From positions 1,364,001 to 1,428,000 of the forward strand of contig NZ_CP061291.1 in NCBI RefSeq assembly GCF_018687455.1: 64,000 bases of DNA, in the 5' to 3' direction. A program made the position numbers and the translations under genes. The notes under the pieces were generated by a model. It saw nothing but the letters and a program-made list of their open reading frames with translations, had not been told where the DNA came from and searched no databases. The DNA comes from Polynucleobacter sp. TSB-Sco08W16. Lineage in GTDB: Bacteria; Pseudomonadota; Gammaproteobacteria; Burkholderiales; Burkholderiaceae. The first letter of the stretch is position 1. Every line of letters starts with the position of its first letter. Of this stretch, positions 17,747 to 27,634 are shown one piece after another.

Positions 17747-17804
17747 AAAAAAGTCTCAAAGAAACACGCTAATGAAATGATCGCGTTGTGGAGTTTCTTA
17801 AGAC
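17747..17804 (-). promoter_or_regulatory. Long hairpin with T tract in the cmk-rpsA intergenic region
   Basis: Read on the minus strand, GTCTTAAGAAAC (17804-17793) pairs with GTTTCTTTGAGAC (17765-17753) with a two-base irregularity. An inner ACGC/GCGT stem extends it, and six T follow directly. It looks like a terminator or attenuator between cmk and rpsA. Confidence 0.55.
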
Positions 17805-17833
17805 GCCAAAACTACTACCAACTACTTACAAAA

Positions 17834-18499
17834 CTAGGCAATTGAAGATTGATACCAATCTAAAACCGTCTTAACTGCTTGATCTATTGATAAATCTGAT
17901 GTCTCAAGCACTTTTGCACCATCTGCGACTAACAAGGGTGCGGCACCTCGATTACTATCTCTGGCATCGCGCTCCTGCAAATCCTGCAGTAAGTCAGAAA
18001 GTTTAGCAGAAATTCCCTTAGCTATCAATTGCTTATAGCGACGTTCAGCTCTAGCGGCGGCCGTAGCTGTCAGAAAAACCTTCAAAACTGCATCTGGGAA
18101 TATGACGCTAGCCATATCCCTACCATCGGCCACTAGGCCTGGTAATTGCCGAAAACTGCGTTGCAGACCAACTAAAGCAGATCTAACCTCGGGATGGACA
18201 GCCAAAGCCGAGGCTCTCAAGCCGATACTTTCAGTCCGAATAGCATTCGTAACATCCTCATTATTGAGGAAAACCTGGCTATTTTTAAATGAAATCAATA
18301 ACTTAGGAACTAAAAGGCCTAATTCAGGGCCATTTTTGACGTCAATACCCTCTTTTTCGCTCGCCAAGGCAACCAGTCGATACAGCGCCCCGCTATCCAA
18401 ATAATGAAAACCGAGCTTCTCCGCAATCAAAGAGGCTACCGTTCCTTTGCCCGAGGCAGTGGGACCATCAATCGCAATGACTGGGTAATGGGTCATCAA
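17834..18499 (-). CDS. cmk: Cytidylate kinase
   Basis: Phosphorylates CMP and dCMP with ATP. The P-loop AIDGPTASGKGTVASLIAEKLGFHYLDSGALYR is at residues 9-41, the Arg-rich substrate region VADGRDMASVIFPDAVLKVFLTA near 123-145, and RDSNRGAAPL in the lid. The 221 residues fit the family. The second codon is also ATG (18496), which is an equally possible start. It lies 11 bases after aroA and ahead of rpsA, as in many proteobacteria. Confidence 0.95.
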   Translation of the reverse strand: MMTHYPVIAIDGPTASGKGTVASLIAEKLGFHYLDSGALYRLVALASEKEGIDVKNGPELGLLVPKLLISFKNSQVFLNNEDVTNAIRTESIGLRASALAVHPEVRSALVGLQRSFRQLPGLVADGRDMASVIFPDAVLKVFLTATAAARAERRYKQLIAKGISAKLSDLLQDLQERDARDSNRGAAPLLVADGAKVLETSDLSIDQAVKTVLDWYQSSIA

Positions 18500-18510
18500 T
18501 TTATTTTGAG

Positions 18511-19839
18511 TTAGCTCACAACTTTCGCAAATTCAGCGAAATAAGTTGGGAATGTTTTGGCTACGCAATTCGGGTCATTAATCTTCATGGCATTCGGACC
18601 AAATGCAGCTAGCGAGAAACACATTGCCATGCGATGGTCATCATAAGTATCAATCCCTTCGCTAGGCGACTTCCAATCTGTTTGCGAGCTTGGGGCTTGC
18701 ACAACAATGTAGTCGGCACCCTCTTCAACGATCGCGCCAACCTTTTTTAATTCTTTGGCCATGGCGGCAATGCGATCCGTTTCTTTCACGCGCCAACTGG
18801 CAATATTATTTAAACGTGTTGGGCCTTCTGCATATAAAGCGGCAACAGCGAGTGTCATCGCAGCATCTGGAATCTCAGTGCAATCAATCGTGATGCCATT
18901 GAGTTTTCCATTGACATTCTTCACGCCCGATACTTCAATCCAATCTTCGCCAGCGGTAATGTTGGCACCCATTAAAGCAAGCGCATCCGCAAATGCCACA
19001 TCCCCTTGAATACTGTCATTACCTACGCCCAGCACTCGTACAGGACCCCCACCAAGAGCGCCAAGGGCCAAGAAGTAAGAAGCCGAGGAGGCATCACCCT
19101 CAACCGAGAGCTGTCCGGGGCTCTTGTAAACCGCATTAGATATTTTTGCTGGAATCACAAATGATTGCGCATCTGGAGAAGCTACATTCACACCAAAGCG
19201 TGCCATCAATTTCAAAGTAATGTCGATGTAGGGTCGAGAAATTAATTCACCAACTACTTCTATACGTACAGGATTAATTGCGACTAATGGCAAAGCCATC
19301 AGCAAAGCCGTTAAGAATTGACTCGACACATCCCCACGCACCCTCACAACATCTTTAATCTGAATATCAGATGCCAAGATGTTGATTGGTGGATAGCCTT
19401 CTTGCAATTCGTATTCAATCTTGGCGCCTACTTGACGTAGACCATCAACCAAATCCCGGATGGGTCTTTCGTGCATACGAGCGACCCCAGATAAACGGTA
19501 GTTACCACCTTGCATTGCTAGCGCAGCGGTAAGGGGGCGTATGGCTGTGCCTGCATTACCCATAAAGAGATCGGCATCACGCACCGGAAATCTGCCACCA
19601 CAACCCTCAACCACACAAACTTTGTCAGCTTTATCAGTGACAGATAGACCCAGCTGACGCAAGGCATTGCGCATGACCTGGGTGTCATCTGCATCCAATA
19701 AATTCGTAAGGGTTGTCGTCCCAGAGGAAAGCGCAGCTAACAGTAAGGCGCGATTGGAAATACTCTTGGAGCCTGGCAAGACAATTGAGCCATGCGCTCG
19801 CTTGAATGGGCCAATACTAATATCGGGCAAACCACTCAT
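18511..19839 (-). CDS. aroA: 5-enolpyruvylshikimate-3-phosphate synthase
   Basis: Sixth step of the shikimate pathway: transfers enolpyruvyl from PEP to shikimate 3-phosphate. Visible motifs: LPGSKSISNRALLLAAL (residues about 22-38), FMGNAGTAIRPLTAALA with the glyphosate-contacting glycine context, the RPIRDLVDGLRQ segment, and the C-terminal VKETDRIAAMAKELKKVG and DDHRMAMCFSLAA. Sequence type is class I. The start codon shares one base with the tyrA stop (TAATG), so the two are coupled. Confidence 0.96.
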   Translation of the reverse strand: MSGLPDISIGPFKRAHGSIVLPGSKSISNRALLLAALSSGTTTLTNLLDADDTQVMRNALRQLGLSVTDKADKVCVVEGCGGRFPVRDADLFMGNAGTAIRPLTAALAMQGGNYRLSGVARMHERPIRDLVDGLRQVGAKIEYELQEGYPPINILASDIQIKDVVRVRGDVSSQFLTALLMALPLVAINPVRIEVVGELISRPYIDITLKLMARFGVNVASPDAQSFVIPAKISNAVYKSPGQLSVEGDASSASYFLALGALGGGPVRVLGVGNDSIQGDVAFADALALMGANITAGEDWIEVSGVKNVNGKLNGITIDCTEIPDAAMTLAVAALYAEGPTRLNNIASWRVKETDRIAAMAKELKKVGAIVEEGADYIVVQAPSSQTDWKSPSEGIDTYDDHRMAMCFSLAAFGPNAMKINDPNCVAKTFPTYFAEFAKVVS

Positions 19840-20720
19840 TAAATAACATCCAAATCTTGGCGCGCTTTACTTGCCTTATTAAATAATTTCTCCAGGCCAG
19901 CGCCATCATTCTCAGCAATTAACTTACGCATATGGTTCACGATCAACAGATACTGGTCCAACTCTTTCAAAATTGCCGTGCGATTACCCAAACAGATGTC
20001 GCGCCACATTTCTGGACTGGATGCAGCAATGCGTGTGAAGTCTTTAAAGCCAGCGCCCACGTGGCTAAGCTTTTGATCAGCATCTTCAGAGTTCACAACA
20101 CTAGCCATCAGAGCGTAGGACAGGATGTGTGGCAAATGAGAGACGGCCGCATAAATCGCATCGTGTTGCACAACACCAATCTTTTTAACCTCGGAACCAA
20201 CTGATTCCCAAAAACCGGTAATCAACGTTATGTCTTCTGGGGAGTTTTCTTGCAAAGGACAAATAATCGTTTGCTTACCTTGAAATAAATCAGCCTTGGC
20301 AGCAGCTGCACCATGCTGTGCGCCACCCGCAATCGGATGAGCCGGCACAAACTGGCATGCTTTTTTACCCAATACTTCTTTGGCAGCCAGAATCACGTCG
20401 CCCTTAGTACTGCCCGCATCTGTAATCATGGTGCGCGACTCAAGATGCGGCTCCATCACCTCAAATGCTGCACGCATCTGCGCTACCGGAATACACAGTA
20501 CGATTACATCTGATTGCTTTGCAGCTTCAACTAAATCAACAACGCCATCAATCGCACCCATCTTTTGCGCTTGATCTAAGTTTTCTTTACTACGACCTAC
20601 ACCCAAGACTTTGTTAACAACGCCCGCTTGCTTAAGAGCCAATCCCAAGGACGCTCCAATCAAGCCAACACCAACAATGGTGACTGTGCCGTAATTACTT
20701 GATGGATTAATGATGGTCAT
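19839..20720 (-). CDS. tyrA: Prephenate dehydrogenase
   Basis: Oxidative decarboxylation of prephenate (or arogenate) for tyrosine. The Rossmann fold begins VTIVGVGLIGASLGLALKQAG. The catalytic His region is VPAHPIAGGAQHGAAAAKADLF, followed by the helical dimer domain. The frame is open back to 20792, but the ATG at 20720 overlaps the hisC stop as ATGA and gives a normal 293-residue protein without the unlikely 24-residue extension. No chorismate mutase or ACT domain is fused. Confidence 0.93.
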   Translation of the reverse strand: MTIINPSSNYGTVTIVGVGLIGASLGLALKQAGVVNKVLGVGRSKENLDQAQKMGAIDGVVDLVEAAKQSDVIVLCIPVAQMRAAFEVMEPHLESRTMITDAGSTKGDVILAAKEVLGKKACQFVPAHPIAGGAQHGAAAAKADLFQGKQTIICPLQENSPEDITLITGFWESVGSEVKKIGVVQHDAIYAAVSHLPHILSYALMASVVNSEDADQKLSHVGAGFKDFTRIAASSPEMWRDICLGNRTAILKELDQYLLIVNHMRKLIAENDGAGLEKLFNKASKARQDLDVI

Positions 20721-21835
20721 TTCAGAATGTCTTTTAAGGCTGCAATGAATGCTGCATTCTCTTCTTGTAAGCCAATAGAGATGCGCAACCATTGTGGCAA
20801 GCCATAGTTACCTACTGGGCGAACAATAATGCCGCGCTTGAGTAAGGCCAAGTTGATACGCGCGCCTGCTTGATCATCATCACCTACCTTCACCAAGACA
20901 AAGTTTCCGGCAGATGGTAAATACTCGAGACCCAATTCATCAAAGCCTTTGGTTAACTGGGCATAACCAGCGCAATTAAGTTCAAATCCCTGCTGCAGAA
21001 ATGCTTTGTCCTGAAAGGCGGCAATCGCTGCAGCCTGAGCCAGACTATTCACATTAAAAGGCTGACGTATGCGATTTAATAAATCCGTTAAATGAGCTTG
21101 CGCGACGCCGTAACCAATGCGCAGACCAGCTAGCCCATAGGCTTTAGAGAAACTACGTGACAAAATCATATTAGGGAAACGCTTAACCCAAGCAATTGCA
21201 TCGTAGCGCTGGTCTGGCGTAAGGTATTCGTTATAGGCCTCATCCAAAACCACCACCACATGAGACGGTACAGCCAACAGGAAGTCTTCGATCTCTTTAG
21301 CGGTCAAATAACTACCTGTAGGGTTATTTGGATTAGCAACAAAGACCAGCTTCGCCTTGTCACCGGCAGCCTTGATCGCTGCCAACATTGCTGGCAAATC
21401 ATGGCCATAAGTTGCCGTTGCAGATACTTCCACTGCCTTTGCGCCAACAGCCTGTGTCGCTAGCGGATAAACAGCAAATGCATGTTTAGAGAAAATGATT
21501 TCATCATTAGCTTGGGCGACAGCACGTGCTGCCAATTCCAAGATGTCGTTACTACCATTCCCCAAGGTAATCCAGTCGTTTGGAACATCTAATGCAGCGG
21601 AGAGAACATTTTTAAGTTCAAAACCATTGGAGTCTGGATAGCGGCCAAGATCACTAGCCGCCTTAAGCATTGCTTCTTGTGCAGACTTTGGCATACCCAA
21701 TGGGTTTTCATTGGAGGCCAACTTCACAATCTTGTTTTCGTCCAAACCGTACTCGCGAGCAACCTCACTAATAGGTCTACCGCCTACATAAGGCGCAATC
21801 GCATGGATATGTTTTAAGCCAATCTTGGAAGTCAT
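20717..21835 (-). CDS. hisC: Histidinol-phosphate/aromatic aminotransferase
   Basis: PLP class I/II aminotransferase. In this gene context (between pheA and tyrA) it is the HisC2-type enzyme that can serve both histidine and aromatic amino-acid synthesis. Motifs: KLASNENPLGMPKSA near the N-terminus, VFVANPNNPTGSYL, DEAYNEYL, and the PLP lysine in SRSFSKAYGLAGLRIGYG. An ATG at 21835 with AGAG upstream is preferred over the TTG at 21850 (five more residues). It gives 372 residues. Confidence 0.92.
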   Translation of the reverse strand: MTSKIGLKHIHAIAPYVGGRPISEVAREYGLDENKIVKLASNENPLGMPKSAQEAMLKAASDLGRYPDSNGFELKNVLSAALDVPNDWITLGNGSNDILELAARAVAQANDEIIFSKHAFAVYPLATQAVGAKAVEVSATATYGHDLPAMLAAIKAAGDKAKLVFVANPNNPTGSYLTAKEIEDFLLAVPSHVVVVLDEAYNEYLTPDQRYDAIAWVKRFPNMILSRSFSKAYGLAGLRIGYGVAQAHLTDLLNRIRQPFNVNSLAQAAAIAAFQDKAFLQQGFELNCAGYAQLTKGFDELGLEYLPSAGNFVLVKVGDDDQAGARINLALLKRGIIVRPVGNYGLPQWLRISIGLQEENAAFIAALKDILK

Positions 21836-21895
21836 TTGAGCTCTACTCAATTTATTTGTTATTGAATCTTGTTGCTAAATCTATTGCGCGATTAG

Positions 21896-22975
21896 TTACA
21901 CCGAATGAGGATAGGAGCCCAGGTTCTTATAGAACGCGGCAACCTCTTTGAGTTCTTCCAAAGCCTTCACCACTTTCGCATCATCAGAATGCCCGGCAAT
22001 ATCGATATAGAAGTGATATTCCCAAGTACCCTTACGAGCAGGGCGTGACTCAAAGCGATTCATCGACACACCATGTTTAGCCAAAGGTGCTAATAAGCGA
22101 TGCACAGCACCAGGCTGGTTATCTACAGAGAGCACTAAAGAAGTTTGATCTTTGCCGGTAGATGAGCATGCATAGTTACCAACAACTACGAAACGTGTGC
22201 GGTTATGGGGATCATCTTGGATCTGTGCAGCAACTGCTTGGAGACCGTAGGCTTCCTGCGCAGGATCGCCAGCAATTGCAGCCAGTGTTGGGTCGCTTGC
22301 CGCCATACGAGCAGCCTCAGCATTGCTGCTGACTGCTTGACGCTTTAATTGTGGGGCATGGATGCTTAACCATTGCTGGCACTGCGCCAATGCTTGAGCA
22401 TGAGCGCAAACAGTTGTGACACCATCTAAATTGCCGCTCTTGGTTAAGAGGTGATGACGAATCGGTAGAACAACTTCGCCACTGATACGCATAGAAGAAT
22501 CTAGAAGCAAATCCAGTGTGCGAGAGATTGCGCCCTCACTGGAGTTCTCAACAGGAACAACGCCAAATTGTGCGGCGCCCTTCTCTACTGCCTTAAATAC
22601 CTCATCGAGGCTTGCACAAGGCAAACCTGCAATGGAATGTCCAAAATACGTTTGCGCAGCTTGCTCAGAAAAGGTTCCTACTGGACCTAGGTACGCAATG
22701 GTTTGACGAGCCTCTAAAGCTCTGCATGCAGACATGACTTCACGCCAAATGGCTGCAATACCATCAGGCAATAAAGGGCCTGCATTGATTGCTTGTAAAC
22801 GGGCAACGACTTGACGCTCACGCTCAGGACGAAATACTGGCGAGGAAAAACCACCCTTGACATGACCGACTTCCTGCGCAGCTTTTGCACGCTGAGTCAG
22901 TAAATCTAAAATTTGCGCATCTAGTGAGTCAATCTTTTCCCGCAAGGGAGCTAAGCGCTGTTCTTCAGTACTCAT
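21896..22975 (-). CDS. pheA: Bifunctional chorismate mutase / prephenate dehydratase
   Basis: First two steps of the phenylalanine branch. The chorismate mutase domain (residues about 5-90) has LREKIDSLDAQILDLLTQRAKAAQEVGHVKG. The prephenate dehydratase domain starts at IAYLGPVGTFSEQAAQTYFG (about 94) and continues to NRTRFVVVG. A C-terminal ACT domain for phenylalanine feedback begins near GAVHRLLAPLAKHGVSMNRFESRP. Its ATG shares one base with the serC stop (TAATG). The 359 residues are normal. Confidence 0.96.
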   Translation of the reverse strand: MSTEEQRLAPLREKIDSLDAQILDLLTQRAKAAQEVGHVKGGFSSPVFRPERERQVVARLQAINAGPLLPDGIAAIWREVMSACRALEARQTIAYLGPVGTFSEQAAQTYFGHSIAGLPCASLDEVFKAVEKGAAQFGVVPVENSSEGAISRTLDLLLDSSMRISGEVVLPIRHHLLTKSGNLDGVTTVCAHAQALAQCQQWLSIHAPQLKRQAVSSNAEAARMAASDPTLAAIAGDPAQEAYGLQAVAAQIQDDPHNRTRFVVVGNYACSSTGKDQTSLVLSVDNQPGAVHRLLAPLAKHGVSMNRFESRPARKGTWEYHFYIDIAGHSDDAKVVKALEELKEVAAFYKNLGSYPHSV

Positions 22976-24072
22976 TAAGCCCGCCTTTCAAAGTCGCGCA
23001 TAAATTCAACCAAGGCTTTTACGCCTTCAATGGGCATTGCGTTGTAAATACTGGCGCGCATTCCACCTGCAGCTTTGTGGCCGCGTAAGGCAACCAAACC
23101 AGCAGCATTGGACTGTGCCAGAAATTCTGCGTTTAGGTTCTCATCTTTTAAGAAGAAAGTCACGTTCATGCGTGAGCGATATTCTTTAGTAACGCGATTT
23201 TCATACAGACTGCTTTGATCTAAGAAGTTGTAAAGCAAAGCGGCCTTTTCTTGGTTGCGTTTCTCCATTGCTTTAACGCCACCCTGCTTGAGCAACCATT
23301 TAAAGCCCAAGCCAGCCATGTAGATTGAGAATGTAGGGGGCGTATTGATCATGGATTGGGTGTTGGCCTGAACTGACCAATCCCAAATCGTCGGCGTGAT
23401 ACCCATGCTATGGCCCAGCAAATCTTTGCGAACAATCACAATCGTCACGCCAGAGGGTCCAATATTCTTTTGCGCGCCACCAAACCAAACAGCACACTGA
23501 TTCACATCCATCTCTTTAGAAAGAATATTGCTAGAAATATCCGCCACTAAAGGAACATCGCCAACATTTGGCACATCTGAAAACTCAACACCGCCAATAG
23601 TTTCATTAGCGCAGTAGAGAACATAGGCTGCATCATTCGATAGTTTCCAAGAACTTCTTGGAGGAATTGTGTTGAATTTTTCAGCAGCAGAAGATGCCAC
23701 CAAATTAGCAGTGCCGTACTTTTGCGCTTCTTTGAAGGACTTCTCAGACCATATGCCAGTAACAATGTAATCCGCCTTAGGGCCATTCTTGGCCAAAGGC
23801 ATTAAGTTCATTGGGATCGCCGCATTCTGACCAAGACCACCACCTTGTAGTAGCAAGATCTCGTAGGTATCGGGGATATTCATCAAGGTACGTAGATCCT
23901 GCAAAGTCTCTTCGTACACTTCCATGAATTCTTTACTGCGGTGACTAATCTCCATCACGCTCGTACCGAGTCCACGCCAATTGAGCATTTCATCAGCAGC
24001 CTGCTTCAATACCTCTTCAGGCAAAGTAGCAGGCCCCGCAGCGAAATTGAAGATGCGGCGGTCAAAAGTCAT
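22975..24072 (-). CDS. serC: Phosphoserine aminotransferase
   Basis: PLP aminotransferase converting 3-phosphohydroxypyruvate to phosphoserine (and acting in pyridoxine synthesis). It begins FNFAAGPATLPEEVL. The PLP lysine lies in WFGGAQKNIGPSGVTIVIV near residue 195, and RGHKAAGGMRASIYNAMP is the typical C-terminal region. The 365 residues match. It follows gyrA by 26 bases and opens the amino-acid part of the supraoperon. Confidence 0.96.
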   Translation of the reverse strand: MTFDRRIFNFAAGPATLPEEVLKQAADEMLNWRGLGTSVMEISHRSKEFMEVYEETLQDLRTLMNIPDTYEILLLQGGGLGQNAAIPMNLMPLAKNGPKADYIVTGIWSEKSFKEAQKYGTANLVASSAAEKFNTIPPRSSWKLSNDAAYVLYCANETIGGVEFSDVPNVGDVPLVADISSNILSKEMDVNQCAVWFGGAQKNIGPSGVTIVIVRKDLLGHSMGITPTIWDWSVQANTQSMINTPPTFSIYMAGLGFKWLLKQGGVKAMEKRNQEKAALLYNFLDQSSLYENRVTKEYRSRMNVTFFLKDENLNAEFLAQSNAAGLVALRGHKAAGGMRASIYNAMPIEGVKALVEFMRDFERRA

Positions 24073-24098
24073 AGCGTTACTAGTCTTGTGATGACGCC

Positions 24099-26810
24099 TT
24101 AAGCGTCACCTGCCGCATCAGAATTGGAATCAGTCGCTGGATCTGCAGATGCATCACCATCTTCTGCTTCATCAACACCATCGTCATCCGAATCACTCTC
24201 TGCAATTCGTTGTAAACCAGATAAACGAGTGCCTTCATCAACGTTAATCAAAGTAACGCCTTGAGTGGCGCGACCCATCTCACGGATTTCAGAAACGCGT
24301 GTGCGAACCAAGACACCACCAGTTGTGATCAACATAATTTGATCTTCTGGTGAAACTAAAGAGGCTGCAACGACTTTGCCGTTACGCTCTGTAGTCTGAA
24401 TCGCAATCATGCCCTTAGTACCACGGCCATGTCGCGTGTATTCAGCAATTGGCGTACGTTTTCCGTAACCATTTTCGGTAGCAGTCAAGACGCTACTTGG
24501 AATCGCAATACCATTCGCATCTACTACTGCCGCTTCAGCGCCTTCGGCAGCTTCTGCTGGAGCTACGAGCATCGCAATTACTTGGTGACCTTCACCTAAA
24601 TTCATACCACGAACACCACGTGCGGTACGGCCCATTGGACGAACATCATTCTCATCAAAACGCACTGCTTTACCAGCATCAGAGAACAACATCACATCAT
24701 GCTGACCATCGGTAATAGCTGCGCCAACCAAGAAGTCGCCCTCGTTCAGGTCAACTGCAATAATGCCGGCCTTACGTGGATTAGAGAAATCAGACAAACG
24801 GGTCTTCTTAACCGTTCCAAGGCTAGTTGCCATAAAGACGTACTGATCATCTTGATACCCTTTAATCGGGAGAATCACAGTAATCTTTTCGCCTTCGATC
24901 AGCGGGAACATATTCACGATTGGTTTGCCGCGAGAAGTACGACTTCCTTGCGGTACTTCCCAAACTTTGAGCCAATACATTCGACCGCGATCGGAGAAGC
25001 ACAAAATTGCATCGTGCGTATTCGCTACGAATAAAGTATCAATCCAGTCTTCATCTTTTGTTGCTGCCGCTTGCTTGCCACGACCACCGCGTTTTTGTGC
25101 GCGGTATTCGCTGAGCGGTTGACTCTTCATATAACCAGTATGAGAAAGTGTGACCACCATATCTTGAGGCGTGATCAAATCTTCCGTGAAGAGTTCGGTT
25201 GCATTCATTTCAATAAATGAACGGCGACCGTTATCACTACCAGCGGCACCAAACTCCGACTGAACTTCTTTGAGCTCACTTTCAATTACAGAAGTAACAC
25301 GCTCTGGCTTAGCTAATAAATCGAGCAAGTCAGAAATCTCTGCCATCACTTCTTTATATTCATTAACAATCTTGTCTTGCTCAAGGCCAGTCAAGCGTTG
25401 CAAGCGCATCTGCAAAATTTCTTGCGCCTGACTATCAGAGAGGCGATACAGGCCGGTTGTCTGCATACCGTATTCAGGCAGCAAACCTTCTGGACGATAG
25501 GCGTTACGGCCGCCTGGCGTATCAGTCTCAGCGCGTGCCAACATCTCACGCACCATCGATGAATCCCAAGCTTTGCCCATCAACTCTTGTTTGGCAATAA
25601 CTGGGTTAGCAGCGGCTTTGATAATCGCAATGAACTCGTCGATGTTTGCTAACGCAACTGCTAAACCTTCTAAAACGTGACCACGCTCACGCGCTTTGCG
25701 TAATTCAAAAATCGTGCGACGTGTAACCACTTCACGACGATGCTGTAAGAAGTACTCCAACATCTGCTTCAGGTTCAACAAGCGTGGCTGGTTATCCACC
25801 AGCGCCACCATGTTCATACCAAAGTTATCTTGTAGCTGAGTGCTCTTATATAAATTATTCAGAACTACTTCGGGCACTTCACCACGCTTAAGTTCAATGA
25901 CAACGCGCATACCCGACTTATCTGATTCATCACGTAAATCGGAAATACCTTCAACTTTTTTCTCGTTCACTAACTCGGCAATGCGCTCGAGCAAGTTCTT
26001 TTTGTTAACTTGATATGGCAACTCATCAACGATGATGGCTTGACGTGAACCCTTGTCAATGTCTTCAAAGTGGGTCTTGGCACGCATCACTACGCGGCCA
26101 CGGCCAGTGCGATAGCCCTCGCGAACACCTTGAACGCCATAAATAATGCCGGCGGTCGGGAAATCTGGTGCTGGAATGATCTCAATCAACTCATCGATCG
26201 AGCATTCTGGGTTGTGCAACACGTGTAAACAGGCAGAAATCACCTCGTCCAGGTTATGGGGAGGGATATTGGTTGCCATGCCTACAGCAATGCCAGAACT
26301 GCCATTAATCAGCAAATTCGGCACTTTGGCCGGCAAAATCAGGGGTTCTTTCTCGCTACCGTCGTAATTTGGCCCGAAATCAACGGTTTCCTTGTCTAAA
26401 TCAGCCAAAAGCTCATGAGCTATCTTGCGTAGGCGGATCTCGGTATACCGCATCGCAGCAGCGTTATCGCCGTCTACGGAGCCAAAGTTACCCTGCCCAT
26501 CAACCAGCATATAGCGCAGGGAGAAGTCCTGGGCCATCCGAACGATCGTGTCATACACCGCAGAATCACCGTGCGGGTGGTATTTACCGATTACATCGCC
26601 AACTATACGGGCAGATTTTTTGTAAGCTCGGTTCCAATCGTTGTTTAATTCATACATCGCAAATAAGACCCGGCGGTGAACCGGTTTGAGGCCATCACGC
26701 ACGTCTGGCAGGGCTCTGCCGACGATGACGCTCATTGCGTAGTCCAAATAGGACCGCCGCATTTCGTCTTCGAGGGATATTGGTAGTGTTTCTTTAGCGG
26801 CTTGTTCCAT
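24099..26810 (-). CDS. gyrA: DNA gyrase subunit A
   Basis: Breakage-reunion subunit of gyrase. The quinolone-resistance region reads HPHGDSAVYDTIVRMAQDF, with Ser and Asp at the positions of E. coli Ser83 and Asp87, i.e. the sensitive residues. The active-site Tyr is in AMRYTEIRL. The C-terminal domain carries the GyrA box QKRGGRGKQ (near 575), needed for DNA wrapping. The 903 residues end in an acidic, disordered tail (DSDDDGVDEAEDGDAS). It is the first gene of the serC-pheA-hisC-tyrA-aroA run. Confidence 0.97.
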   Translation of the reverse strand: MEQAAKETLPISLEDEMRRSYLDYAMSVIVGRALPDVRDGLKPVHRRVLFAMYELNNDWNRAYKKSARIVGDVIGKYHPHGDSAVYDTIVRMAQDFSLRYMLVDGQGNFGSVDGDNAAAMRYTEIRLRKIAHELLADLDKETVDFGPNYDGSEKEPLILPAKVPNLLINGSSGIAVGMATNIPPHNLDEVISACLHVLHNPECSIDELIEIIPAPDFPTAGIIYGVQGVREGYRTGRGRVVMRAKTHFEDIDKGSRQAIIVDELPYQVNKKNLLERIAELVNEKKVEGISDLRDESDKSGMRVVIELKRGEVPEVVLNNLYKSTQLQDNFGMNMVALVDNQPRLLNLKQMLEYFLQHRREVVTRRTIFELRKARERGHVLEGLAVALANIDEFIAIIKAAANPVIAKQELMGKAWDSSMVREMLARAETDTPGGRNAYRPEGLLPEYGMQTTGLYRLSDSQAQEILQMRLQRLTGLEQDKIVNEYKEVMAEISDLLDLLAKPERVTSVIESELKEVQSEFGAAGSDNGRRSFIEMNATELFTEDLITPQDMVVTLSHTGYMKSQPLSEYRAQKRGGRGKQAAATKDEDWIDTLFVANTHDAILCFSDRGRMYWLKVWEVPQGSRTSRGKPIVNMFPLIEGEKITVILPIKGYQDDQYVFMATSLGTVKKTRLSDFSNPRKAGIIAVDLNEGDFLVGAAITDGQHDVMLFSDAGKAVRFDENDVRPMGRTARGVRGMNLGEGHQVIAMLVAPAEAAEGAEAAVVDANGIAIPSSVLTATENGYGKRTPIAEYTRHGRGTKGMIAIQTTERNGKVVAASLVSPEDQIMLITTGGVLVRTRVSEIREMGRATQGVTLINVDEGTRLSGLQRIAESDSDDDGVDEAEDGDASADPATDSNSDAAGDA

Positions 26811-26969
26811 CTAGAAATAATATCATTTTGATGACAGAGGGGCGCTATGCTAAGATTCTGTCAGTTTGTACGAAATTGAGATGTGTCGCTTTGCAGTATT
26901 TGTTTCAAGGTAGGGCGAATTACATTTAAGTTTGACTTTAATTAAAAAAGAGATTTTTGAGGACTAAAA

Positions 26970-27542
26970 ATGAACAAAACCCTAAAAGTGTTGCTCGCTT
27001 CTGTTATTACCGTTTCTGCTACTGCAGCGATGGCTTCTGATAACTGGCAAAACGGCGACGGCGCCCTAAACTGGAAAAACGGCGACGGCACATTGTGCTG
27101 GCGTGATAACAACTGGACACCTGCAACTGCAGCTAAAGGTTGCGATGGCGCGTTGACTCAAGGTGCTGCTGCTGCTGGCGTTAGCCAAAGCAAAATCACT
27201 TTGCAAGCTGACACACTTTATGACTTCAACAAGTCTGATTTGAAACCAGAAGGTAAAGCTACTTTGGACAAGATCGCTGCTGATTTGAGCAAGATCAAGT
27301 TGGAAGTAATCATCGCTGTTGGTAACACTGATAGCGTTGGTACAGATGCTTACAACATGGCTCTCGGTCAACGTCGTGCACAATCCGTTAAAACATACCT
27401 CGTAAGCAAGGGTGTTGACGGTAGCCGCATCTACACAGAATCAAAAGGCAAGAGCAATCCAGTTGCATCAAATGCAACTGCTGAAGGCCGCGCTAAGAAC
27501 CGCCGTACTGATATCGAAGTTGTTGGTACAGCAGCTAAGTAA
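26970..27542 (+). CDS. Small OmpA-family outer-membrane protein
   Basis: Secreted protein with a C-terminal peptidoglycan-binding OmpA domain. The signal peptide (residues 1-22) ends ATAAMA. Residues 23-60 hold a WxNGDG motif repeated twice (NWQNGDG, NWKNGDG) and a two-cysteine LCWRDNNWTPATAAKGCDGAL block. There is no beta-barrel; the OmpA domain runs from about 76 to 187 with TLYDFNKSDLKPEG and NPVASNATAEGRAKNRRTDI. This barrel-less architecture next to gyrA and ubiG is usual in Burkholderiales. Shine-Dalgarno TGAGGA is upstream. Confidence 0.9.
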   Translation: MNKTLKVLLASVITVSATAAMASDNWQNGDGALNWKNGDGTLCWRDNNWTPATAAKGCDGALTQGAAAAGVSQSKITLQADTLYDFNKSDLKPEGKATLDKIAADLSKIKLEVIIAVGNTDSVGTDAYNMALGQRRAQSVKTYLVSKGVDGSRIYTESKGKSNPVASNATAEGRAKNRRTDIEVVGTAAK

Positions 27543-27556
27543 TTCTTTTTACTTGT

Positions 27557-27586
27557 AAAAAAGCCCGCTTCTAGCGGGCTTTTTTA
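27557..27586 (+). terminator. Rho-independent terminator after the OmpA-like gene
   Basis: AAGCCCGC, short loop, GCGGGCTT, flanked by an A run and a T run; strong and potentially two-way. Confidence 0.9.
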
Positions 27587-27634
27587 TTTCCGCTATATTC
27601 ATCAATTCCTACATTAGCTCTTTGCTTATCCAAT

